From NCBI RefSeq assembly GCF_031624635.1, contig NZ_JAMQOQ010000001.1, positions 682,001 to 746,000 of the forward strand: a DNA stretch of 64,000 nucleotides, in the 5' to 3' direction. This DNA comes from Halogeometricum sp. S3BR5-2 (lineage in GTDB: Archaea > Halobacteriota > Halobacteria > Halobacteriales > Haloferacaceae). This document shows positions 51,156-59,702 of this stretch, in pieces (the stretch's first letter is position 1; the number at the start of each line of letters is the position of its first letter). The translations under genes and the position numbers were made by a program. Under the pieces are notes generated by a model. It did no database searches. It had not been told where the DNA came from and saw nothing but the letters and a program-made list of their open reading frames with translations.

Positions 51156-52991
51156 CTACTCGTCCTCGCCTCTCGCGGCGACCGGAGCGTCCGCGTCGAC
51201 GGCGTCCGCGCGGCCGCCGGCCTCCGATTCGAGCCGCGACATCGCGCGCTCGGGGTCGGCGTAGTACTCGTTGACGAGGGCGGTGAACCGCCGGTAGTCG
51301 TCGGTGTCCGTCTCGACGAGGAGGCGGAGGAACCGCTCCCGGCGGGCCACCTCCCGGCGAAGGCGTGCGCGGTTCCAGCCGCGGTCGTTCTGAATCTCCG
51401 TGAGCAGCGCGGAGTTGCGCTGTGCGAACGTGTCCGTCTCCGCGTCCCACGAGAACGCCCGCGAGTAGTCGAGTTCGCCGGTCCGCTGGTCGATGCCGCC
51501 GATCTCCCCGATGGCGCGGGAGCGTCTGACCCGTTCGCCGTCCGACCGGGTGAGCGTCTGGACGCACAGCAGGTCGAGCGACTGGACCATCGCGCGCGGG
51601 ACGTTGATGGGTTCGTTCTCCAGTCGGTTGATGACCGTCTCGATGCTATCGGCGTGCATCGTCGAGAACGTCGTGTGCCCGGTGTTCATCGCCTGGAACA
51701 GCGTCACGGCCTCCTCGCCGCGTACCTCGCCGACGATGATGAACTCGGGGCGGTGTCGGAGCGCCGACCGCAGCAGGTCGTACATGTCGATGTCGGAGCC
51801 CTCGTGCGCCCGACTGCGCGTCACCGAGGAGAGCCAGTTGTCGTGGTGGAGGGAGAGTTCGCGCGTGTCCTCGATGGTCAGCACCTTCGAGCGCGGCGGG
51901 ATGAACATCGACACCGCGTTCATCGCCGTCGTCTTCCCGGAGGCCGTCCCGCCGGCGAAGATGAGGCTCTTGTTGTGCTCGATGCAGAGCCACAGGTACG
52001 CCATCTGCTCGACGGAGAACGTGCCGAACCGCACGAGGTCGACGGGCGTGAACGGGTCGTCGGCGTACATCCGGATGGTGAACGCCGACCCGTGCGGCGT
52101 CACCTCCTCGCCGAGGGCGAGTTCCGCGCGCGACCCGTCCGGCAGCGTCGTGCCGACGACCGGGTCGCCGACGCTGACGTGCCGGCCCGACCGCTGGGCG
52201 AGGCGGACGACGAACCCGTCGAGTTCGGCCTTCCCGAAGGAGACGTTCGTCTCGATGTCGGTGTACTCGTCGTGGTAGGCGAAGATGGGCAGGTCGTAGC
52301 CGTCGCAGGAGATGTCCTCGATGTGCGGGTCGGCCATCAGCGGGTCGATGCGGCCGTAGCCGCGGAAGTCCCGGAGCAGGTAGTACGACAGGGTGTGGAA
52401 CGTCGCCATGTCGACGTCGAGGCCGTACTGTTCGAGGAGGGCGCGCAGTTCGCGGCGGACCGTCGCCCCGTCTGCGGCTGCCTCCGACCCGTACAGCAGG
52501 GGGTCGCGGATGTCCTCGCGGACGCGTTCGAGCAGTTCCCGCTGGAACCCGTCTAACTCCGGTTCGACCGCGTAGTAGCGGTGCTTGCTCGCCTCGTCGT
52601 CGTACGTGAGCACGACGTGGGCGTACGGCGCGTTCACCCAGTAGCGGTCGACGACGCTCTCGCCCGGCGGCACCTCGAAGGAGGTGAGTTCGCCGTCGGC
52701 CGGCCGGTACGGCCGCACGTCGATGTCCGAACCGCGGAGCACCTCGGCGACGCGCGCGAGTCGGCGCCGCACGTCCGCGAAGGCGGCCGCGAACCCGGAC
52801 CGCTCCGGTGAGTTCGACTCCTCGGCCGCCGACTCAGCGCCGTCCGGCGGCGGCGAACCGGTCGGACCGGTCGAACCCGCTCGCTCCTCGAACGCCGTCG
52901 CGCCGGCGTCGCCGGCCGCACCGGCGTCCTCGCCGGACGCGGCGTCCGTCTGTTCCCCCGTCTCCCCCGAGTCCAGTTCCCTCTCTGACAT
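51156..52991 (-). CDS. Type IV pilus / secretion ATPase (PilB/TadA-like)
   Basis: This 611-residue secretion NTPase powers pilus assembly with the TadC-like platform. An acidic N-terminal 90 residues precede an N-domain. The core shows Walker A FAGGTASGKTTAMNAV (near 355), the Asp box LTIEDTRELSLHHDNW, Walker B RHRPEFIIVGEVRGEEAVTL and the His box TGHTTFSTMHADS. Start MSERELDSG (52991) is favoured over the earlier in-frame ATG because it gives the usual acidic haloarchaeal N-terminus. The system exports or assembles an as yet unseen pilin. Confidence 0.9.
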   Translation of the reverse strand: MSERELDSGETGEQTDAASGEDAGAAGDAGATAFEERAGSTGPTGSPPPDGAESAAEESNSPERSGFAAAFADVRRRLARVAEVLRGSDIDVRPYRPADGELTSFEVPPGESVVDRYWVNAPYAHVVLTYDDEASKHRYYAVEPELDGFQRELLERVREDIRDPLLYGSEAAADGATVRRELRALLEQYGLDVDMATFHTLSYYLLRDFRGYGRIDPLMADPHIEDISCDGYDLPIFAYHDEYTDIETNVSFGKAELDGFVVRLAQRSGRHVSVGDPVVGTTLPDGSRAELALGEEVTPHGSAFTIRMYADDPFTPVDLVRFGTFSVEQMAYLWLCIEHNKSLIFAGGTASGKTTAMNAVSMFIPPRSKVLTIEDTRELSLHHDNWLSSVTRSRAHEGSDIDMYDLLRSALRHRPEFIIVGEVRGEEAVTLFQAMNTGHTTFSTMHADSIETVINRLENEPINVPRAMVQSLDLLCVQTLTRSDGERVRRSRAIGEIGGIDQRTGELDYSRAFSWDAETDTFAQRNSALLTEIQNDRGWNRARLRREVARRERFLRLLVETDTDDYRRFTALVNEYYADPERAMSRLESEAGGRADAVDADAPVAARGEDE

Positions 52992-53085
52992 GGCGTCCAC
53001 GTTCCGATACGTCACCGACTCTTTCTCTCGAAGTGACTTAACGTAATGGGTGACTTTCTCGGCTACCGGTGTCGCTCGGAGGCGG

Positions 53086-53589
53086 TCAAGTGCGGTCGAC
53101 GGTCAGCAGCACTCCGGCGAACGCGAGGTAGAAGACGACGCCGATAGGGAGGGGAACGCCGGGGAACCCGCGGGTGGCGAGGAGGTAGGTGGCGACGGCG
53201 AGGACGACGCCGCCGAGTCCGAGGAGGCCGCCGAGGAGGCGGACCGGGTCGACGGGGCCGGACTCGAACGCCTCCTCGCGGGCGTAGTAGGCGACGGCGA
53301 CGACGACGGCGACGGCCAGCACCGCCGCGCCGACGGCCCACGCCTCGTAGGCGACCCGAATCGAGTTGCCCGACTGGAAGGCGACGGCCGAGAGGGGGTC
53401 GAACAGCCGCACCGCGTCGGCGAACGGGACGCCGAAGGCGTACCGGACCTGAAAGAAGGGAAACCGGACGAACAGCACCGACCCCCCGGAGATGGCCGGG
53501 GAGTACGTCACGTTCCACGGCAGCAGCGCCGACAGCCACGTCAGGACGACGGCGAGCGGTCCCGCGTACTCCGAGCGGACCCAGACCAT
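53086..53589 (-). CDS. Four-helix membrane protein, unknown (DUF7549-like)
   Basis: This 167-residue protein has hydrophobic segments at about 10-27, 85-102, 115-133 and 140-160. The 27-75 stretch (WNVTYSPAISGGSVLFVRFP, FQVRYAFGVPFAD) is aromatic-rich and lies outside the membrane core. No catalytic motif is seen. It resembles a haloarchaeal-only membrane family. It is upstream of, and in the same direction as, the secretion ATPase with 94 bp between, so co-transcription is possible but not certain. Confidence 0.6.
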   Translation of the reverse strand: MVWVRSEYAGPLAVVLTWLSALLPWNVTYSPAISGGSVLFVRFPFFQVRYAFGVPFADAVRLFDPLSAVAFQSGNSIRVAYEAWAVGAAVLAVAVVVAVAYYAREEAFESGPVDPVRLLGGLLGLGGVVLAVATYLLATRGFPGVPLPIGVVFYLAFAGVLLTVDRT

Positions 53590-53738
53590 GGCGGATGGGT
53601 GCGAGCGACGCGGTAAAAGCTACCGGCTCCGCTCTCCTCCCCTCGCCGTCGGCGGATTCCCGGCGGAGCGTCTCGGTCGCACGCAGTGTGGCAGGGCGTT
53701 ACGTTCATACGCCGTGACGCCCAAAATCGAGACACGGA

Positions 53739-54212
53739 ATGAGGCGCGACTACTTCGAGTTGGACGTCAAACAAATCGACTGGGTCGAGACCGGCGGCTC
53801 CCCCGAGAAACCGCTGGTCCGTATCGACTTTCACGGTCCCGAGGAAACGCTCTCGGACCGACTCACCGACCCCGACGGGGAACTCCTCGACGACGCCGAG
53901 ACGGACGTGGCGTTCCGTCTGCAGGGCAGCGTCGACGACCCCGGCGCGTCGGGCGTGGTGAGCGTCACGAACCGCATCACCGGCGACTTCGTCCTCGAAC
54001 TGAACGAGGACGCGGACGACGTGCTCCGATTCATCCGCGCGGCGCGGGAGTACGGCAAGTCCGCCGACGAGGAGGACGGGCAGTATCGGGTCGAGATACG
54101 CCGGGACGGCGGCGAGACGGTCGTCTACGAGAAACGGACGTTCCTCGTCTACGACGCCGAGGGCAACCTGCTTCGCGGACACAGTCTCATCCCCTCGGGC
54201 GTCGAACTCTGA
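53739..54212 (+). CDS. DUF5793-family haloarchaeal protein
   Basis: This 157-residue soluble acidic protein opens MRRDYFELDVKQIDWVETGG and contains LVRIDFHGPEETLSDRL, AETDVAFRLQGSVDDPGASG, VLSVTNR-like strands and KRTFLVYDAEGNLLRGHSLI at the end. The opening motif and the VLRFIRAAREYG helix identify a haloarchaea-restricted family (DUF5793, from memory). No function is established. It is followed 75 bp later by the UDG-family gene. Confidence 0.75.
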   Translation: MRRDYFELDVKQIDWVETGGSPEKPLVRIDFHGPEETLSDRLTDPDGELLDDAETDVAFRLQGSVDDPGASGVVSVTNRITGDFVLELNEDADDVLRFIRAAREYGKSADEEDGQYRVEIRRDGGETVVYEKRTFLVYDAEGNLLRGHSLIPSGVEL

Positions 54213-54287
54213 GCCGAACCGCGCGACGCCGCGCGCGGCGAACGCGAAACCGCACCGAATATATCCCTCTCCTCGCTACGTAGCCCC

Positions 54288-54914
54288 GTGGAGAACGTAA
54301 CCGACCGCACGAGCAACCCCTTCGGGATGAAACCCCCGTGCGAACGGTTCGTTCCGGGGTACGGCGACGCCAACGCGGACTTCCACGTCATCGGCGACTA
54401 CCCCGGCGTGCACGGCGGGGAGTCGACGGGCGTGCCGTTCACCGGCGAACCGTCCGTTCGCCTGCAGGCGGCCCTCGCGGAGGGCGGCCTCCTGGAGGCG
54501 ACCGGCGACCGACCGGCCGTCTCGAAGACGTTCCTCTCGTATCTACACATGTGCGTCTCCGAGGACGTGCCGTCGCAGAGCGAGTACGACGACATGGAGC
54601 GCTTTTTCGACGCCGAACTGCGCGCCATCGCCGCGCACGTCCTCCTGCCGGTGGGGGCGCGCGCGACGAGATACGTCTTGGAGAACTACACGGCGCAGGC
54701 CCACAAGGTGACCGTGGACATGGAGGAACTGCACGGCACCGAGATACGCGGAAGCGGCTTTCTCGTCCTCCCCATCGCCGACCCGAGCGACTGGGACGAA
54801 ACCCACCACGACCGACTCGTCGAGGCCATCGACGACCTCACGTCGACGGACTTCAGACGGGAGACGGACCTCGGACGGTTCACCGCCGGCAGCGACCCCT
54901 ATCTCGTTCGGTAA
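54288..54914 (+). CDS. Uracil-DNA glycosylase superfamily protein
   Basis: This 208-residue protein starts at GTG 54288. The family features are FHVIGDYPGVHGGESTGVPF (31-50), where UDG families have the GexPG-type active-site loop. TFLSYLHMCVSEDV follows, then HVLLPVGARATRYVLENYT and a late FLVLPIADPSDWDETHHDR where the DNA-intercalation HP loop normally lies. GDYPG here replaces the usual GeaPG and there is no C4 Fe-S cysteine set, so it is a divergent member whose uracil-excising activity is uncertain. Confidence 0.72.
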   Translation: MENVTDRTSNPFGMKPPCERFVPGYGDANADFHVIGDYPGVHGGESTGVPFTGEPSVRLQAALAEGGLLEATGDRPAVSKTFLSYLHMCVSEDVPSQSEYDDMERFFDAELRAIAAHVLLPVGARATRYVLENYTAQAHKVTVDMEELHGTEIRGSGFLVLPIADPSDWDETHHDRLVEAIDDLTSTDFRRETDLGRFTAGSDPYLVR

Positions 54915-55018
54915 CGCGGCTCACGTTCGCTATTCTCACGGTACGGCCTATCACGCTTGCGGATTCAGTCGATTAGCGTCCGAAACGACGTTCGATTACG
55001 TAACAAAGACCATTACAA

Positions 55019-55046
55019 TTGAACGTGTTTTTGGTTTTGTGTTCAA
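55019..55046. repeat. Inverted repeat TTGAAC-N16-GTTCAA
   Basis: Perfect 6-bp arms are separated by a 16-bp T/G-rich spacer, in the A/T-richest part of the gap. The right arm runs into CAAATAAGG, which could be a TATA box. This is a possible dimeric regulator site or hairpin. No gene clearly depends on it. Confidence 0.4.
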
Positions 55047-55146
55047 ATAAGGGACGAATACCCATCATATGAGCGGTACTCGGAGCGGAGTTAGAAGGAA
55101 TTGGCACCAGCGTAGCCTTTTTCACGACAACCGTCAAAACAGGTAG

Positions 55147-55214
55147 TGACGCGCGTGGTACTGAACCACCGGGCGCGTCAGGTAAGGAACTGCGAGACTG
55201 GTGCTCTTCGCAGT
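55147..55214. other. Adjacent strong hairpins in an intergenic region
   Basis: TGACGCGC (55147-55154) pairs perfectly with GCGCGTCA (55173-55180). Inside it GTGGT (55155-55159) pairs with ACCAC (55165-55169), leaving a 5-nt loop and a 3-nt bulge. Eight bases on, ACTGCGA (55189-55195) pairs with TCGCAGT (55208-55214). The sequence continues with CCGCG-CTCGC-CGCGG near 55230. It could be a structured RNA, a mobile-element end or a double terminator for the convergent genes. Confidence 0.5.
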
Positions 55215-55276
55215 GGCTTGGTCAGTCCGGGGTCCGCGCTCGCCGCGGTCCCTGCTTCCTTCTCGGAACGACGCTC

Positions 55277-56110
55277 TCAGTCGAGACGCCGCACGTCGAT
55301 ACCGCCGTTACCCGCCCGGAGCGTCAGCGACGGGCCGCCGCCGCCGAGCGTTCCGGCGACGCGCGTCGGCGAGACGGTGGCGTCGGTGAGTTCGAGGCCG
55401 GAGACGTCGACGCCGCCGTTGGTCACGCGCGCCTCGAACGCCGCGTCGAGGTCCGGCGCGACGGCCGCCTCGATACCCCCGTTCGACGCGCTGACCTCCG
55501 TGTCGCCGCGTATCGCCGGAATCTCCACGTCGATGCTGCCGTTGCCGGCGGTGACACCGTCGATGCCGCCGACGTCCGCCGCGCTGATGCCGCCGTTGCC
55601 CGCCCGGAGCGTCAGGAATCCCGGCATCTCCGCGGCGTCGACGCCGCCGTTGCTCGCGCGGAGCGTCGCGTCCCCGGAGACGCCCTCCGCGTCGACGCCG
55701 CCGTTGGCCGTCTCCGCGAGCGCCAGCGCCACCGACGACGGGAGTTCGACGGTGAGGTCCGTCGTGATTCGGTTCACGCCCGGCGGGTAGACGGCTTCGA
55801 GCGTCAGGACGCCGTCGGTGACCGAGGGCTCCACCGTCACCCGGTCGAGGACTCCCTCGTCGACGTTGAACCCCCGCTTCACCACCTCGACGCGGACCGC
55901 GTCGCCCGCGGCGGGCCGGACGGTCACGCCGCCGTTGCGGTTCGACACGCGCGCCGCCGCGGCGCCGGACGGCGTCACCTCGAAGGACTCCTCGGCCCGC
56001 GTCGACAGTCCGGGAGCGGCGCATCCTGCGAGGGCGCCGACGGCGCCCGCGCCCGCCGCGGCCAGCAGTCGGCGGCGGCTCAGGGGTTCGGCTGGTTCGG
56101 GTTCGACCAT
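55277..56110 (-). CDS. Tat-exported DUF4097-type beta-repeat lipoprotein
   Basis: This 277-residue protein has a Tat signal (SRRRLLAAAGAGAVGALAGC, residues 10-29) with its lipobox ending in Cys29. The rest is a right-handed beta-solenoid-like DUF4097 domain with a repeat of about 20 residues marked by Asn-Gly-Gly/Asn-Gly-Ser: SNRNGGVTV, ETANGGVDAEG, RASNGGVDAAE, RAGNGGISAAD, TAGNGSIDVEI and more to the end. The domain is an extracellular adhesion-like or structural fold of unknown role. A TATA-like GATACAAAG (56131-56139) is about 25 bp upstream. Confidence 0.83.
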   Translation of the reverse strand: MVEPEPAEPLSRRRLLAAAGAGAVGALAGCAAPGLSTRAEESFEVTPSGAAAARVSNRNGGVTVRPAAGDAVRVEVVKRGFNVDEGVLDRVTVEPSVTDGVLTLEAVYPPGVNRITTDLTVELPSSVALALAETANGGVDAEGVSGDATLRASNGGVDAAEMPGFLTLRAGNGGISAADVGGIDGVTAGNGSIDVEIPAIRGDTEVSASNGGIEAAVAPDLDAAFEARVTNGGVDVSGLELTDATVSPTRVAGTLGGGGPSLTLRAGNGGIDVRRLD

Positions 56111-56148
56111 ATCCGGAAGTCGTCAGCGAGAGGATACAAAGCTTGGCG

Positions 56149-56823
56149 TCAGAGCCGGTCGGCCGCGCGTCGCAGGGCGTCGTAGCCGCCCGTTCGGACG
56201 GGGTCGCCGTGGCCGACGCAGGCGGCCTCGAAGGGGTCGATTCGGTCGGCGAGGTCGGCGAGGCTCTTCTCGTTGCGGTCCGTATCGTAGCACATCAGCC
56301 ACGGCATCGGGTCCAGTTCACCGTCCGACTCACGGACGACGTCGCCGAGGAACGCCGCCCCGTGGCCCGCGTGGTGGTAGGCGACGTGTCCGGGCGTGTG
56401 GCCGGGCGTCCGGTAGGCGACGAAGCCGCCCACCTCGTCGCCGTCGGTGACGCGGACCACCTCGTTCTCCGGCGTATCGATGAACAGGCGGAACGCGCGC
56501 TGCATCGCGCCCTTGTGGTTACCGGCGGGCGGGTCGGCGTCGTCGAGGAGGAAGGAGGCGTCGGGTTCGGCCGCGTGTATGGGTACGTTCGCGTCGAGTC
56601 CGAGTGTGGCGAGCGTCCCGACGTGGTCGAGGTCGAAATGCGTGAGAAGCACGCGGTCGATGTCGCCGGGGCCTACTCCCGACGATGAGAGCATCTCGCG
56701 CATCCGCGCCCCGTCCCACGGCGTCCCCGCGTCGACGAGCGTCAGCGTCCCGTCGTCGTCGACGAGGTAGGCGTTCACGCCGCGACAGCGGAACCGACGC
56801 ACTGCTCCGGCTTCGAGAGTCAT
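56149..56823 (-). CDS. MBL-fold metallo-hydrolase
   Basis: This 224-residue metallo-beta-lactamase-fold hydrolase has the metal motif THFDLDHVG (near residue 60), where the usual HxHxDH appears as H-F-D-L-D-H. The middle His of the motif is replaced by Asp. Later ligands are RTPGHTPGHVAY (near 138), GDVV and VGHGDPV. The start at 56823 is preferred because the longer upstream reading lacks family sequence. The altered motif is known in several archaeal MBL members. The substrate is unknown. Confidence 0.82.
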   Translation of the reverse strand: MTLEAGAVRRFRCRGVNAYLVDDDGTLTLVDAGTPWDGARMREMLSSSGVGPGDIDRVLLTHFDLDHVGTLATLGLDANVPIHAAEPDASFLLDDADPPAGNHKGAMQRAFRLFIDTPENEVVRVTDGDEVGGFVAYRTPGHTPGHVAYHHAGHGAAFLGDVVRESDGELDPMPWLMCYDTDRNEKSLADLADRIDPFEAACVGHGDPVRTGGYDALRRAADRL

Positions 56824-56929
56824 ACGGGCCGTTCGTTCCGGAGCGACAAAAGTGGTCTTCCCCGGCCCGGCGCGAGCGGCCGTCGGTCTCGCGAGAAGAT
56901 TTTTGACAGTCAGCGGGAAAGGTTTCGTC

Positions 56930-57151
56930 ATGGTCGAGAAGGGAGTCGTTGACCTCGTCGAAGAGTGGCAGAGCGGTGCGTTCATCGTCTTCGGCTGTGT
57001 GGCCGTGGCCGTCGTCCTCGGCGTCTCCCTCGCGCGGGTCTTCGGGTCGACCGCCCTGGGCGTGGTCGGCTTCTTCGGTGGCGGCGTCCTCTCGTTCTTC
57101 CTGTTCTCGTATCTCTCGTACGGTCGGACCAGCGCTCGACGAGAGCGTTAG
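56930..57151 (+). CDS. Small two-helix membrane protein
   Basis: This 73-residue protein has two membrane segments (about 17-36 and 41-62), a charged start (MVEKGVVDLVEEWQSG) and a basic tail (YGRTSARRER). An A/T-rich GAAGATTTTTGAC (56895-56907) ends about 25 bp before the ATG, supporting a leaderless promoter and this start over an earlier frame. I recognise no named family. It converges on the J-domain gene. Confidence 0.65.
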   Translation: MVEKGVVDLVEEWQSGAFIVFGCVAVAVVLGVSLARVFGSTALGVVGFFGGGVLSFFLFSYLSYGRTSARRER

Positions 57152-57197
57152 AATACGGCGTTGCAGCGAGGTTAGAGTCCGAACGACACAACAACCG

Positions 57198-58307
57198 TCA
57201 GTTCGACGCGACCAGCGTCCGCCCCACGTCGGCGAGGAACGCGGTCACCGTCAGAACCGGCGCGGCGACGACGAGGGCAAGCGTGAGGCCCGCCGCCGGC
57301 GCGGCGACGACGGGTCCGAGCGCGAGCGACGCCAGCGGCGCCAGCGCCCCCAGCGGGTAGAGGTACAGCGAGAGGCCGGCCGTCCCGTGGCGGAACCGGA
57401 CGGCGAAGGCGACGAAGACGGCCGCGAGGAACGCCGAGCCGAGGGGGAATGCGAGCGCCGGCCCCGGCGCGGACCCGACGGCGCCGAGGGCGAACGCGCC
57501 GGGGGCGACGAGGCCGGCGTCCGCGAGGAGCGCCGAGGCGGGCGACGCCTCGGCCGCCGCGGCGAACGACGACAGCGCGGCGGCGTTCACCCGGAGGTAG
57601 ACCGCCAGTCCGCCGAGGTAGGCGACGCCGGCGAAGAGCGAGGCGACCCACGCGTACCACAGCGACCGAGGAGCGGCGGACGCCGAGGCGGCCGACCGGG
57701 AGGCGGACGAGGAGGAGGTGACCGACTCGGCGCCGGGGCCGGCCGCGGACGCCGACCCCGCGCGGGTCGAGCGGTTCGCGGCGCGCGCGGCGCCCGTCCG
57801 CGCGGCGTCGGCGCTCGAACGCGACCGGCGGGTCGAGTCGGCCCGCGACCGGTCGGTGCCGCGGGTGCGGGTTCGACCGGTGGTTCGGGCGCCCGCGCTC
57901 GCTCCAGAAGACCGGGTGCGGTTCGACGCGCCGCCCGACGCGGAGGCCGATTCGGTCGACTGGGCCGACGCGGACCGCCCGCCGGAGTCGGCGCCGGCCG
58001 CGGCAGTTCGCCTGCTCCACCGTCCGCCGGCGTCGGCGCCGTCGTCCCGGCGCTCCATGCCGGCCGTCGGGAGGCCGTCGAGTCGCTCGGCCACGTACCG
58101 CTCGTGGCCCATCCGGTCGTACGCCGCGCGCTTCGTCTCGTCGGAGAGCACCTCGTAGGCCGCGCGGAGCGTCTTGAACTGCACGCCCGCCCGCGCGTCG
58201 TCGTTCACGTCCGGGTGGTACTCCCGGGCCTTCCCGCGCCACGCCCGCTTGACGTCGGCCGGGGCGGCGTCCTCGGAGACCCCCAGCAGGTCGTAGAAAT
58301 CCTCCAT
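57198..58307 (-). CDS. J-domain (DnaJ-like) membrane protein
   Basis: This 369-residue protein has an N-terminal J domain (about 1-65) with the essential HPD in REYHPDVNDDARAG. YDLLGVSEDAAPADVKRAWR comes before it and FKTLRAAYEVLSDETKRAAY after. A long Ser/Ala/Arg/Thr-rich, disordered linker follows (about 90-205), then six or so membrane helices to the C-terminus. J domains stimulate DnaK-type ATPases, so this probably recruits DnaK to a membrane process. It lacks the zinc and substrate domains of DnaJ. Start MEDFYDLLG (58307) is the J-domain start. Confidence 0.88.
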   Translation of the reverse strand: MEDFYDLLGVSEDAAPADVKRAWRGKAREYHPDVNDDARAGVQFKTLRAAYEVLSDETKRAAYDRMGHERYVAERLDGLPTAGMERRDDGADAGGRWSRRTAAAGADSGGRSASAQSTESASASGGASNRTRSSGASAGARTTGRTRTRGTDRSRADSTRRSRSSADAARTGAARAANRSTRAGSASAAGPGAESVTSSSSASRSAASASAAPRSLWYAWVASLFAGVAYLGGLAVYLRVNAAALSSFAAAAEASPASALLADAGLVAPGAFALGAVGSAPGPALAFPLGSAFLAAVFVAFAVRFRHGTAGLSLYLYPLGALAPLASLALGPVVAAPAAGLTLALVVAAPVLTVTAFLADVGRTLVASN

Positions 58308-58632
58308 CCAATCACAAGCTGATACGAAATTCACCGATTTCAATGTATCGGGGAAGACACAGTCAACTCACGGACATGAGCGCGTCCATACCGAACAGGA
58401 GGAGCGTGCCGACGGCGGCGACGTAGAGGGCGCCGAGGAGGGCGCGTCGGCGCCGTTCGGCCTCGCCGATGTTGCACTCGCCGGGCCGGTACTCGACCGT
58501 GAGGAGGCGTCGGTCGTCGACGGCCGAAACCCTACCGTCCGAGGCGCGCCCCGCCGGTTTCGGGTCGCCGCGGCGCCTCTCTCGCTCTCCGGGATGCCAA
58601 CCCTCAACACCGTACGCGCCGTCGCGCGTGGT

Positions 58633-59631
58633 ATGGACCTCCGTCGCATCCGACTCGGAAACACGGTGTTCGAGGGGCGGAACAACGCGTACCTCCTGCC
58701 CGGCGAGGAGACGACGCTCGTGGACGCGGGCGCGTCGCTCGACGAGATTCGGGCCGACCTGGACGCCGGACTCGCCGAGGCGGGTCTGGACGCGAGCGAC
58801 ATCGACCAGATACTGCTCACCCACTGGCACGCCGACCACTCGGGCCTCGCCGGCGAACTCCAGGCCGAGAGCGGCGCCGTCGTCCGCGCGCACGAGGCGG
58901 ACGCCCCCCTCGTCGCGGGCGACGAATCCGCGGTCTCGGCCGAACGCGACCTGCGAGTGCGCCGCTTCGAGGAGTGGGGAATCCCCGAGCGCAAGCGCGC
59001 GGAGTTGGCCGACTACCTCGACACCCACGAGGACTTAGAAGGCGACCCGGCGGATGTGGTCCCGATGACCGACGGCGACCGGGTTCCCGCCGGCGACGGC
59101 GAACTCGAAGTCGTCCACCTGCCCGGTCACGCCGCGGGTCTGGTCGCGTTCGCCTTCGACGCGGACGGCGCGGGCGGGACGGACGGAGGGGGCGAGCAGG
59201 CGTTCGTCGGCGACGCCATCCTCCCGAAGTACACCCCGAACGTCGGCGGCGCGGACCTCCGCGTCGAGCGACCCCTCGAAACGTACGTCGACAGCCTCCT
59301 CGAACTCGTCGACCGCGACCTCTCGCGCGCCCTCCCCGGACACCGCGACCCTATCGACGACCCCTCGGACCGCGCGCTGACCATCCTCGACCACCACCGC
59401 GACCGAACGGGGCGAGTCGTCGACGTCCTGGACGAACACGGACCGCTCGACGCGTGGACGGTCAGCGCCCACCTGTTCGGCGAGTTGGAGGACATCCACA
59501 TCCTGCACGGCCCCGGCGAGGCGTGGGCGCACCTCGACCACCTCGTCCGCGCGGGCGTCGTCGAACGGGACGGCCGCGCGTACCGACTGGTCGAGTCCGA
59601 CCCAGACGTGTCGGCGCTGTTCCCCGAGTAG
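58633..59631 (+). CDS. MBL-fold metallo-hydrolase
   Basis: This 332-residue metallo-beta-lactamase-fold protein starts at MDLRRIRLGNTVFEGRNNAY; an earlier ATG at 58594 adds 13 unconserved residues. Ligands are THWHADHSG (near residue 63), HLPGHAAGLV (near 162), a bridging GDAILPKYTPN (near 190) and LPGHRDPIDD (near 234). The last 90 residues form a winged-helix-like domain (DHHRDRTGRVVDVLDEHGPL, LDHLVRAGVVERDGRAYRLV), the pattern of LACTB2-like thioesterases/nucleases. The substrate is not defined. Confidence 0.87.
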   Translation: MDLRRIRLGNTVFEGRNNAYLLPGEETTLVDAGASLDEIRADLDAGLAEAGLDASDIDQILLTHWHADHSGLAGELQAESGAVVRAHEADAPLVAGDESAVSAERDLRVRRFEEWGIPERKRAELADYLDTHEDLEGDPADVVPMTDGDRVPAGDGELEVVHLPGHAAGLVAFAFDADGAGGTDGGGEQAFVGDAILPKYTPNVGGADLRVERPLETYVDSLLELVDRDLSRALPGHRDPIDDPSDRALTILDHHRDRTGRVVDVLDEHGPLDAWTVSAHLFGELEDIHILHGPGEAWAHLDHLVRAGVVERDGRAYRLVESDPDVSALFPE

Positions 59632-59702
59632 CGCCCGGTCGCGGGCGACGCGCCGTCCGGTCGGCCGGGAGGACTATGGAAACGGCCGCCGGCTAGTCGA
59701 CC

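Larger units (their letters stand above)
54915..55276. other. A/T-richer 362-bp gap without a convincing gene
   Basis: The gap is noticeably richer in A and T than its surroundings, mostly at 54975-55145. The longest plausible frame, starting ATG 55069, is only about 25 codons, and I do not credit it. Inverted repeats at 55019-55046 and 55147-55214 are described separately. It may hold an RNA, a promoter region or the remnant of a mobile element; nothing conclusive is visible. Confidence 0.5.

Noticed and set aside
55069-55146. 25-codon ORF starting ATG 55069
   Set aside because: It is very short, basic and unlike haloarchaeal proteins, with no start-site signal that also fits its neighbours.
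58363-58560. Possible small membrane protein on the minus strand ending in GTLLLFGMDALMSVS
   Set aside because: The C-terminal helix looks protein-like, but no ATG/GTG/TTG start is available before the frame runs antisense into the MBL gene. It was left out of the gene list.
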